Shown here: piece after piece, positions 45,752 through 52,557 of the stretch
How the letters are laid out: each line of letters begins with the position of its first letter
Numbering within the stretch: position 1 is the first letter of the stretch
Assembly (NCBI GenBank): GCA_027067965.1
Contig: JAMOUV010000004.1
Span: 62,001 to 126,000 of the forward strand
Length of the DNA stretch: 64,000 nucleotides
From: Flavobacteriales bacterium
GTDB taxonomy: Bacteria > Bacteroidota > Bacteroidia > Flavobacteriales > Flavobacteriaceae
Reading direction: 5' to 3'
The notes under the pieces: generated by a model
Database searches by the model: none
The model's input: only the letters and a program-made list of their open reading frames with translations
Told to the model about the DNA's origin: nothing
Translations under genes and position numbers: made by a program

Positions 45752-46916
45752 GGGCCAATTCTTTTTTGGTCTTGAGCGGTAACTCTTTTTTTCGACCGTC
45801 TTTTTTAATGATAATAACTTTATTGGTATCCGAATCAAAACCCGTTTTTCCTTCCTTATCTGGGCTGTTCAGTACAATCATATCGGCATTTTTCCGTTTT
45901 AATTTATCCAAAGCATGTGCCAATGCATGATCGGTTTCCAAAGCGAATCCCACTACGATTTGTCCTTCTTTTTTATTTTCGCCTACATATTTTAATATAT
46001 CCGGCGTGGGTTTGAGTTCTAATACTAAACGTTTGTCTTTCTTTTTTATTTTGGACCGGGCCGTATTTTCCGGGCTATAATCCGAAACCGCCGCCGACAT
46101 GATTAAAATATCTTGCGAATCCATGCGTTTTTTTGTTTCCTCGAACATTTCCCGGGCTGTTTCCACCCGGACCACTTCATAAGCCGGATTGGCGGGCAAT
46201 ACCTTCGACGGACCCGAAATGAGTGTAACCTCCGCCCCCGCATCGTAGGCCGCTTCGGCCAAGGCCACACCGGTCTTTCCCGATGAACGGTTTCCTATAA
46301 ATCTCACGGGGTCGATGGGTTCGTAGGTAGGGCCGCCGGTGATGAGTACTTTCTTCCCTTTTAACGGGCCGTCTTTCGGGAGGTGTCTCCGTATTTCTTC
46401 AAACAACGTTTCCGGCTCGGGCATGCGTCCTTTACCGCTTAAACCGCTCAGCAATTCGCCTTCGGCAGGTTCGATAATTTTAAATCCGTAGGAAGTTAAT
46501 TTATCGAGATGATTTTTGACAGCCGGATATTGAAACATTTCCCTATCCATTGCCGGAGAGAGCAAAACCGGCTTGTTTTCGGCCGACATCACCACGGCAA
46601 TTAAAAAATTATCCGCCTGACCTTGCGCCAATTTTGCCAAAGTATTGGCCGTAAGCGGCGCAATTAAAATCAAATCCGCCCAGCGGGCCCATTCCACATG
46701 ATTGTTCCATTGATCTCTATCGGTAAATTCGGTGACTATGCGGTTTTGTGATAGAGCCGAAAGCGTTAAAGGTGTGACGAATTCATGAGCCGAACGGGTC
46801 GTCATTACACGAACCTCGGCCCCTTCTTTTTTTAATAAACGAATTAATAAAGGAATTTTATAGGCGGCAATTCCTCCGGTGATGCCAATAATGATATGTT
46901 TCCCGCGAAGGGACAT
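45717..46916 (-). CDS. coaBC: Bifunctional phosphopantothenoylcysteine decarboxylase / phosphopantothenate-cysteine ligase
   Basis: This 399-residue CoA biosynthesis enzyme has two parts. CoaC (about 1-180) is a flavoprotein decarboxylase with GITGGIAAYK, the active-site His in WNNHVEWARWADL and SPAMDREMF, where Asp replaces the more usual Asn of PAMN. CoaB (about 190-399) shows VLITGGPTYEPIDPVRFIGNR-like and SSGKTGVALAEAA motifs. It turns phosphopantothenate and cysteine into phosphopantetheine. The CoaC flap reads SGLSGKGRM without the cysteine of the E. coli flap, a common Bacteroidota variant as I recall. It sits in bamD-rpoZ-coaBC-DUF4835. Confidence 0.95.
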   Translation of the reverse strand: MSLRGKHIIIGITGGIAAYKIPLLIRLLKKEGAEVRVMTTRSAHEFVTPLTLSALSQNRIVTEFTDRDQWNNHVEWARWADLILIAPLTANTLAKLAQGQADNFLIAVVMSAENKPVLLSPAMDREMFQYPAVKNHLDKLTSYGFKIIEPAEGELLSGLSGKGRMPEPETLFEEIRRHLPKDGPLKGKKVLITGGPTYEPIDPVRFIGNRSSGKTGVALAEAAYDAGAEVTLISGPSKVLPANPAYEVVRVETAREMFEETKKRMDSQDILIMSAAVSDYSPENTARSKIKKKDKRLVLELKPTPDILKYVGENKKEGQIVVGFALETDHALAHALDKLKRKNADMIVLNSPDKEGKTGFDSDTNKVIIIKKDGRKKELPLKTKKELAHDIIEEITHLL

Positions 46917-46925
46917 GAAAGGATA

Positions 46926-47267
46926 TTAAAATACTTTATCTTGATCCGCTTCATCGGCAAAACGCCATTTAATCTTACCTTCCAACCATTCTTGCAAGGC
47001 CATGGCCCAAGGTTTGGGAAGCCGTTCGTATTTTTTGGAAATTTCTATATGAGCGGGGTCTTCATGAATTTCCTGTAAGGTTTCTTGAATTTTGTCTAAG
47101 GTTTCCAAATCCTTTTTGAAGGATTCCTTCATTTCCTGTTGAATTTGCTCCGCTCTTTTGGCAATAATCACAATAGCCATATAAATATTATTGGTTGGCT
47201 CGGATACTTTGTCGCGATTGATGGTAATGGTTGTAACAGGTGCTTTACTTTCTTTGAAATCTGTCAT
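46926..47267 (-). CDS. rpoZ: RNA polymerase omega subunit (RpoZ, Bacteroidota type)
   Basis: This 113-residue protein keeps the omega core TNNIYMAIVIIAKRAEQIQQEMK, equivalent to the conserved omega helix with its basic end, followed by a helical extension typical of Bacteroidota. Omega binds the beta' subunit and helps RNA polymerase assemble. Its place between bamD and coaBC supports the call, as rpoZ-coaBC is a widespread pairing. It starts 12 bases after bamD ends. Confidence 0.88.
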   Translation of the reverse strand: MTDFKESKAPVTTITINRDKVSEPTNNIYMAIVIIAKRAEQIQQEMKESFKKDLETLDKIQETLQEIHEDPAHIEISKKYERLPKPWAMALQEWLEGKIKWRFADEADQDKVF

Positions 47268-47279
47268 GGTATTAAAAAT

Positions 47280-48068
47280 TTATGCCGATTTTAATTGTGT
47301 TTCGAGTTGTTTTTTTACTTTTTCCACTTTATTTAAATATTTCGATTCGGGAAAAATTTGCTTAAACTTTTTGTAATATTTTAATGCGTTCTTAATTCGT
47401 TCTTGTTTTTTGGATTCCACACTGTTTAAAGCCAAATTGGCCGCCGCCATAAAACGCCAATAATGTGCTTCTTCACGTAACGGAGAACCGGGATGGTCAA
47501 TGAAAAATAAATCAAAACTCTTTACTGCCGATTTATAATATTCCAAATTATAATACAATTTGGCCTTTTCAAAATCCTTTCGCTGAAATCTTAAGGTTAT
47601 ATCCTTGGTCATGTCATTTATGGTATCCAAAAATTTAGAATCGGGATACTCCCGGATAAACCGGTCGGCTTCTTCCAACATCTTGGTCCCATAAGTCAAA
47701 TCTCTATAATATTCGGGCACGAGTTTGTAATAACATTTTACGATATAGTAATCGGCTTCTTCCGTTTTGGAACTCCCGGGAAATAATTGCGTAAATGTGC
47801 GAAATTGATAACCCGCCGAATGGTATTGTTTTAAATGATATAAACTCTTTGCCCTATGAAACTTAAGTCGTTCGTATTTGGGATGGGTTTTCATCGGTTC
47901 GTCCGCCAATGCATATAATCGCTCGGCTTTGGCATATTTTCCTTGATCGAATAATTTTTCCGCTAAAGTATATTGCTCCAACGGATTGCCCGAATTGAGC
48001 ACCTTTTGATACTCGCCGCAAGAGACCGTAATGAAAATGACGGAAAGTATGGTTAATATCTTTTTCAT
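47280..48068 (-). CDS. bamD: Outer membrane protein assembly factor BamD
   Basis: This 262-residue lipoprotein has a lipobox ending at Cys17 (FITVSCGEYQKVL) and five TPR-like repeats (for example AEKLFDQGKYAKAERLYALA, then YHSAGYQFRTFTQLFPGS). BamD is the essential lipoprotein of the BAM complex that inserts outer membrane barrels through BamA. ATG 48068 is chosen because it starts the lipoprotein signal and lies just after a good promoter; the frame to 48146 covers the promoter and is rejected. It heads the bamD-rpoZ-coaBC-DUF4835 transcript. Confidence 0.94.
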   Translation of the reverse strand: MKKILTILSVIFITVSCGEYQKVLNSGNPLEQYTLAEKLFDQGKYAKAERLYALADEPMKTHPKYERLKFHRAKSLYHLKQYHSAGYQFRTFTQLFPGSSKTEEADYYIVKCYYKLVPEYYRDLTYGTKMLEEADRFIREYPDSKFLDTINDMTKDITLRFQRKDFEKAKLYYNLEYYKSAVKSFDLFFIDHPGSPLREEAHYWRFMAAANLALNSVESKKQERIKNALKYYKKFKQIFPESKYLNKVEKVKKQLETQLKSA

Positions 48069-48485
48069 AGGTTTATTTAGACTTGCAAAGATACTAAAAT
48101 TCACTTTGTCTTGCAATGCCGCAAATTTTACGCCAAAACCAACCAACCCGATATCGGATTGTTTCTTAAATCGATATAAAAACTGTGCTATGGAAGCATT
48201 TCCTGTCCCGGAAACGTCAAACGAATGCTTCTTAGAATACCTCTCCCTAATGAAAACCTAAACCTGTAATTTTTAGGATGAAAAGAGGATATTATAATTC
48301 ATAAGTGGTGAAAAAAGTAGCATATATATACAATGTAGTTGATATGTATTTAAACTGTTTTAAAATTACAATCAAAGAAAATAGGTATTTCTTAATTTAT
48401 TGTATATTTATTTTTTAAATCAATCTATATACTTTAGTTTAGCATATATTGATAACTAATCGCAATTCTTTTTTAATTTATTTAA
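48069..48485. other. Intergenic region between divergent bamD and a small outer membrane protein gene
   Basis: These 417 bases hold the bamD promoter at 48086-48116. The rest is AT-rich, especially 48340-48480, with no hairpin of note, no convincing plus-strand TAnnTTTG box and no small gene I would defend. An open frame of about 23 codons from ATG 48190 lacks any coding look. Confidence 0.5.
48086..48116 (-). promoter_or_regulatory. Promoter of the bamD operon (-33 TTG, -7 TATCTTTG)
   Basis: On the minus strand TTG (48116-48114) and TATCTTTG (48093-48086) are separated by 20 bases, matching the Bacteroidota consensus TTG-N17-23-TAnnTTTG. The -7 box lies 17 bases before ATG 48068, so the leader is short. 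It also decides the bamD start, since it lies inside the longer open frame. Confidence 0.7.
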
Positions 48486-49139
48486 ATGATGAAAAAATAT
48501 TTTAAATACGCACTTCTTATATTCATGCTTTCTAACTTTCAAAATCTATTTTCACAAGAGATTTTTTTTCGTAACGGAATAGGTATTTCCGGCTATAACG
48601 ATCCGGGAGACGGCATGGTTTTTACTTCCGAAATAGGTTGGGGTTATCAAAACTATTTTAGTATAGTGGCCACTTATACTCATTTGCATCAAAATAATGT
48701 AAAAAAAGCCATTTACCGGTACTATAATAATGAAAGTGGTAACGAGTTGACTTACACTTTGCCGGAAGGATATTCCTATAGCGAACTTTCCAGCAGTTTC
48801 CGGCTTTTTATTTACGGGAATCTTCTATCGGTCTTCCCTAATAAATCTCTTAGAAAATGGCGTTTGAATGCCGGAATCGGATTCGGACGTTGGCAAGGCA
48901 TGAGCAATCATTACCGGAATGAATCCGGACAGGTAAAAATGCTTTTTAGCGAAACCCGAACGGGCTTTGATTTGGTGGGTAGAATTAATTTGGCATATTA
49001 TTGGAAAACTTGGCAAATAGGTTTAACGGGAGGAATTGATCATGACGGAATTTATGAAGCGGGTGCCATTGCTTTTCTTGCTTTAAATGCCGGAATACAA
49101 ATCCCATTGGGTGCAAAAAAAAATAAGGAAAGAATATGA
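48486..49139 (+). CDS. Small outer membrane beta-barrel-like protein
   Basis: This 217-residue protein has a signal peptide (MKKYFKYALLIFML to NLFSQ, about 1-24) and a remainder of alternating hydrophobic and aromatic strands (SIVATYTHLHQNN, RLNAGIGFGRW, LAYYWKTWQIGLTGGID) ending GIQIPLG, as in eight-stranded outer membrane barrels. The family is not recognised. It is a single gene with a clear terminator, and the structured element described at 49,271-49,739 begins soon after. Confidence 0.65.
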   Translation: MMKKYFKYALLIFMLSNFQNLFSQEIFFRNGIGISGYNDPGDGMVFTSEIGWGYQNYFSIVATYTHLHQNNVKKAIYRYYNNESGNELTYTLPEGYSYSELSSSFRLFIYGNLLSVFPNKSLRKWRLNAGIGFGRWQGMSNHYRNESGQVKMLFSETRTGFDLVGRINLAYYWKTWQIGLTGGIDHDGIYEAGAIAFLALNAGIQIPLGAKKNKERI

Positions 49140-49144
49140 AACAA

Positions 49145-49175
49145 AAAAAGCCGTCTTATAACAGGGCGGCTTTTT
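49145..49175 (+). terminator. Terminator of the small outer membrane protein gene
   Basis: An 11-bp stem (49145-49155 and 65-75 of the same block, AAAAAGCCGTC side, one G-T pair) ends in five T. It lies 5 bases after the stop. Confidence 0.85.
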
Positions 49176-49240
49176 AGATAAATAATACTTCCTCTACTTT
49201 TTATTATTAATTTAAACTTTCCTATACCAAAATAAATGTA

Positions 49241-49270
49241 ATATTATTCGGTCATTTCTTTTATGCCCTC
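49241..49270. repeat. 30-bp direct repeat, distal copy
   Basis: This block matches 49740-49769 at 29 of 30 positions (26 identical in a row, 49245-49270). It repeats the last codons of the DUF4296 gene, including a stop in the same frame: TAA here against TAG in the gene. The spacing between copies is 499 bases, and the two copies bracket the structured element. Confidence 0.9.
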
Positions 49271-49739
49271 CTGTTTTAGCCATCAGGACACCCAAATTAA
49301 ATTATTTATCTTTTGAACGAGATTTTTACCTAAAATTTTATATTCATTTTCCTAACAAGTATTTTCTTTTGTTCTTTTGTCTTGATACAAAAGAACCATC
49401 CACAGGATCCCTTTGGGAAAAGATCAAGGCAAAAATATGCTTCATCGCGCTCTGACCCGCCGGGAGAAAATCTAGCAAAAGACGAATTTCCTTCGGAAAT
49501 AGATGACAAGCACTTTTGCTGATTTTCTATCCCGGCGTGCCATTCACAGCCAACACCCGGCCCGCATTTTTGCCGGGCCAGCCCTCCTTCCGCCTGACGG
49601 CGGACTTTGAAAAATTTCTATATGTGGGAAAGGAGTGAGAATAAAAGATTCTGAGACACCCAAAAATACCAAAAATTAATTATAATTCGCTTTAAATCAT
49701 CATATTTTTTTTGGCTTAAAAAAGTGGCAAAAAAAGGAA
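49271..49739. repeat. Hairpin-rich non-coding element between direct repeats
   Basis: About 470 bp contain no gene but at least five inverted repeats. (1) 49371-49380 with 49387-49396, a perfect 10-bp stem whose loop CTTGAT is complementary to ATCAAG at 49423-49428, allowing a pseudoknot. (2) 49458-49481 with 49513-49537, about 22 paired bases with two small bulges. (3) 49486-49491 with 49495-49500, nested inside it. (4) 49556-49561 with 49572-49577. (5) 49589-49594 with 49599-49604. The centre is clearly more GC-rich than its surroundings. From memory, similar blocks with TCTTGATACAAAAG and a later ATCAAGGC occur between genes in other Bacteroidota. Confidence 0.75.
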
Positions 49740-49769
49740 ATACTATTCGGTCATTTCTTTTATGCCCTC
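49740..49769. repeat. 30-bp direct repeat, gene-proximal copy
   Basis: Copy of 49241-49270 with one difference (C at 49743). Bases 49743-49769 are the coding end and stop codon of the DUF4296 gene. Confidence 0.9.
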
Positions 49770-50171
49770 AAAAAATGATTTTTTTTCTTTCTTGTCTTTC
49801 TTGTCTTTTTTGGGCCGGGGCACTTGATAAATTTTATCCATGGAATCCAGTTTGCGTTTGATGTCGGATTCGATTTTTTTATAAATTTCCATAAACGTTT
49901 CGGGGCGGTCCAAATAATAATTCAAGGATTCGTAAAAAATCGTGCTATCGATACCGTGTTTCTTAAAAACACTTCGTGACAAATCGACCTCCAAACTGTC
50001 AATTTCTTTTTTCTTTCGGGTATAAAGTTCATTGGCAAATAACAAATCTTCGATAACCGCCCGCATTTGTTCTTCTTCGAGCACTTGAGCGGGTTTCTTA
50101 TTTTCCGATGTGCATGAAACGGAAAACAGCGATAGAATTCCCATCAAAAAGAAAATTATATAATGCTTCAT
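49743..50171 (-). CDS. DUF4296 family lipoprotein
   Basis: This 142-residue lipoprotein has the lipobox FSVSC (Cys20) and the DUF4296 core: QMRAVIEDLLFANELY, then FKKHGIDSTIFYESLNYYLDRPE. A lysine-rich tail (KKDKKDKKEKK) precedes the end GIKEMTE. ATG 50171 shares bases with the stop of the glycosyltransferase gene (ATGA), so the two are coupled; the reading from 50195 is not needed. The last nine codons are duplicated about 500 bases downstream. DUF4296 next to a polyprenol-phosphate mannosyltransferase is a usual Bacteroidota neighbourhood. Function is unknown. Confidence 0.88.
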   Translation of the reverse strand: MKHYIIFFLMGILSLFSVSCTSENKKPAQVLEEEQMRAVIEDLLFANELYTRKKKEIDSLEVDLSRSVFKKHGIDSTIFYESLNYYLDRPETFMEIYKKIESDIKRKLDSMDKIYQVPRPKKDKKDKKEKKSFFEGIKEMTE

Positions 50172-50893
50172 AATTTGCCCCACATATTTTTCCATTTTAA
50201 CTTCAAAACGCCTAAAATTCCTTCCCTCACTATGCCGCCCGTCATCTTCGAGACCCCTTTTTGGCGATTTATAAAGATAATGGGAATTTCTTTAATGCAG
50301 AAACCCTTTTTCCAAGCCCGGTATTTCATTTCGATTTGAAATCCGTAGCCCACGAAATGAATTTTATCAAAATTCAAAGCATTTAACACTTCGCGTCGAT
50401 AACCGACAAATCCCGCCGTGGTGTCTTTGATATGTATGCCCGTAATCAATCGCACGTAAACCGAAGCAAAATAAGAAAGAATCACGCGAGACAGCGGCCA
50501 ATTGACCACATTTACGCCGCTGATATATCGCGACCCGATAACCATATCGCATTGTTCGTCGCGCAAAACGGACAATAAACGGGGCAAATCCGCAGGATTG
50601 TGCGACAAATCCGCGTCCATCTCGAAAATGTATTGATAATCATGACTTAAGGCCCATTTAAAACCACTCACATACGCCTTTCCAAGCCCTTCTTTTTTTT
50701 CGCGAATCAAAAGATGCAAGCGACCGGGAAATTTTTGTTGCAACCGTTTCACTATTTCCGCCGTGCCGTCGGGAGAACTGTCATCGACTACCAAAATATC
50801 GAAGGCCTCTTCCAACGAAAATACCGAATCAATAACATCGCCGATATTTTCGGCTTCATTGTATGTGGGTATGATTACCAATGCATCACCCAT
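50168..50893 (-). CDS. Polyprenol monophosphomannose synthase-like glycosyltransferase (GT2)
   Basis: This 241-residue soluble GT2 enzyme is of the dolichyl-phosphate mannosyltransferase type: LVIIPTYNEAENI, the metal-binding DADLSHNP near residue 93-100, GSRYISGV and RQKGVSKMTG at the end. It should transfer mannose or another hexose from a nucleotide sugar to a lipid phosphate at the membrane, as donor for envelope glycans or glycoproteins. It follows tyrS by 4 bases and overlaps the DUF4296 start. Confidence 0.92.
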   Translation of the reverse strand: MGDALVIIPTYNEAENIGDVIDSVFSLEEAFDILVVDDSSPDGTAEIVKRLQQKFPGRLHLLIREKKEGLGKAYVSGFKWALSHDYQYIFEMDADLSHNPADLPRLLSVLRDEQCDMVIGSRYISGVNVVNWPLSRVILSYFASVYVRLITGIHIKDTTAGFVGYRREVLNALNFDKIHFVGYGFQIEMKYRAWKKGFCIKEIPIIFINRQKGVSKMTGGIVREGILGVLKLKWKNMWGKL

Positions 50894-50897
50894 AGGT

Positions 50898-52196
50898 TTA
50901 GTCTGTCATTTTTAAGATAAAATAAGTTTTTTTGCCCCGTTGAAGCAAGATATACTTATCGTTAATTAAATCCTCTTCCGTAAGGACATAATCGGCCGGC
51001 ACCTTTTGTTTGTTTACCGATACGGCATTTTCTTTCAAAGCCCTGCGTGCTTCGTTGCCCGATTTCATAAATCCCGATTCGGTCAGGGCTTGCATGACGG
51101 GCAGCCCTTTTTTGAGCAGTCCTTTTTTCATTTCTCCAGCCGGCACCCCTTCGAAAATCTCCAAAAAAGTACGTTCATCGAGGTTCTTTAGGGCAGCGGT
51201 CACGTTTTTTCCGAATAAAATACCGGATGCTTCCACCGCTTTTTTCAAAGCATCTTCTCCGTGTACCATCCGGGTTACTTCTTCGGCTAATTTTTTTTGT
51301 AATACGCGGTAATGCGGTGCCTTGCGATGCTCTTCAATCAATTGTTCAATGGCATGGCGGTCCAAAAAAGTAAAAATCTTAATGTATTTTTCCGCATCTT
51401 CGTCCGATACATTTATCCAATATTGATAAAACTTATAAGGCGAGGTGCGCTTGGCATCCAACCATACATTTCCGCTTTCGGTTTTGCCGAATTTACTACC
51501 GTCCGACTTGGTAATGAGAGGCACCGTGAGGGCATAGGCCTTTCCTCCTTCGATTCGCCTGATCAATTCGGTACCGGTGGTGATATTGCCCCATTGATCC
51601 GAACCGCCCATTTGAATTTTGCAATCGTAATTTTTGTATAGATGCAAAAAATCGTATCCCTGCATCAATTGATAGGTAAATTCGGTAAACGACATACCCG
51701 ACTGGTTGTCCGCCGAGGGGTTCAGCCGTTTTTTTACGGAATCCTTGGCCATCATATAATTAACCGTAATATGTTTTCCTACATTCCGGACAAAATCAAT
51801 AAACTTAATATCCTTAAACCAATCGTAATTATTGAGCATTTCGGCCCGGTTGGGTTTGTCCGAGTCAAAATCGAGGAATCGTTTCAATTGTTTTTTAATT
51901 CCTTCTTCGTTCCGGCGCAAGGTTACTTCGTCAAGGAGATTCCTTTCGGCCGATTTTCCGGAAGGGTCGCCTATCATGCCCGTAGCGCCGCCCACCACGG
52001 CCAACGGTTTATGACCATAGCGTTGAAAATGCATCAATAAAATTATCGGGACCAAATTTCCCACATGAAGCGAGTCGGCAGTCGGATCGAAGCCGATATA
52101 TCCCGTTACTTTTTCTTCTTTTAACAAGCGATCGGTTTCGGGAATATAATCGTGGATCAATCCCCGCCATTTCAATTCTTCAAAAAAATCTTTCAT
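50898..52196 (-). CDS. tyrS: Tyrosyl-tRNA synthetase
   Basis: This 432-residue class I synthetase has the HIGH-like motif in [12 protein letters not shown] (around residue 40), the tyrosine pocket [18 protein letters not shown] with GGSDQWGN, and the KMSKS-like KFGKTESGN around residue 233. The C-terminal S4-like RNA-binding domain (about 350-432, [18 protein letters not shown]) is present. It charges tRNA-Tyr. It heads the tyrS-GT2-DUF4296 transcript. Confidence 0.96.
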   Translation of the reverse strand: MKDFFEELKWRGLIHDYIPETDRLLKEEKVTGYIGFDPTADSLHVGNLVPIILLMHFQRYGHKPLAVVGGATGMIGDPSGKSAERNLLDEVTLRRNEEGIKKQLKRFLDFDSDKPNRAEMLNNYDWFKDIKFIDFVRNVGKHITVNYMMAKDSVKKRLNPSADNQSGMSFTEFTYQLMQGYDFLHLYKNYDCKIQMGGSDQWGNITTGTELIRRIEGGKAYALTVPLITKSDGSKFGKTESGNVWLDAKRTSPYKFYQYWINVSDEDAEKYIKIFTFLDRHAIEQLIEEHRKAPHYRVLQKKLAEEVTRMVHGEDALKKAVEASGILFGKNVTAALKNLDERTFLEIFEGVPAGEMKKGLLKKGLPVMQALTESGFMKSGNEARRALKENAVSVNKQKVPADYVLTEEDLINDKYILLQRGKKTYFILKMTD

Positions 52197-52217
52197 ACTT
52201 ATTCAATTGATTCCGTG

Positions 52218-52245
52218 CAAATATACTGATTTTATAATTGCACAA
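52218..52245 (-). promoter_or_regulatory. Promoter of the tyrS operon (-33 TTG, -7 TATATTTG)
   Basis: Minus-strand TTG (52245-52243) and TATATTTG (52225-52218) stand 17 bases apart. The -7 box is 21 bases before the tyrS start. Both elements match the Bacteroidota consensus. Confidence 0.65.
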
Positions 52246-52499
52246 TTGCATTTAATCCTTTACCGTTCAGAACAAATTGGCAGTTTAATTTTTCATTGAA
52301 TGCTTGAAAAATTACCAGCAGTCCGCGATCTATTGAAAGAAAGATTGGCGGTGAAATTTGATTTTAATCATCCTCTTTTCTTTTTTTTATCGGGCGGCAA
52401 TTAGACTTTCAATATTTTGGATTTTTTGCACTGACAAAGTGCATATAAATTCATTTACCGGCTTTTTGGTGAAAGGGAGAATAATTATTCCAAAAAAAA

Positions 52500-52530
52500 T
52501 TGGATAATCAAGCGGTAAATCATATATTTG
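52500..52530 (+). promoter_or_regulatory. Promoter of secDF (-33 TTG, -7 TATATTTG)
   Basis: TTG (52500-52502) and TATATTTG (52523-52530) are 20 bases apart. The -7 box lies 27 bases before ATG 52558. This is one of the best promoter matches in the window. Confidence 0.7.
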
Positions 52531-52557
52531 CGCATTGTAATGAAAAACTAAGAATCA

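Larger units (their letters stand above)
52197..52557. other. Intergenic region between divergent tyrS and secDF
   Basis: These 361 bases hold a promoter for each gene (52218-52245 minus; 52500-52530 plus). Between them lie a small hairpin (TGCACT 52427-52432 with AGTGCA 52438-52443) without a T-tract and a 34-codon open frame (52300-52404, plus). The frame's product, starting MLEKLPAVRDLLKERL, looks protein-like but matches nothing I know. Confidence 0.5.

Noticed and set aside
49371-49604. The hairpin block as a CRISPR array or tRNA cluster
   Set aside because: The repeats are inverted and all different. There are no regularly spaced direct repeats and no cloverleaf with a CCA-end pattern.
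52427-52443. Hairpin TGCACT/AGTGCA as a terminator
   Set aside because: No T-tract follows on either strand and neither neighbouring gene ends there.
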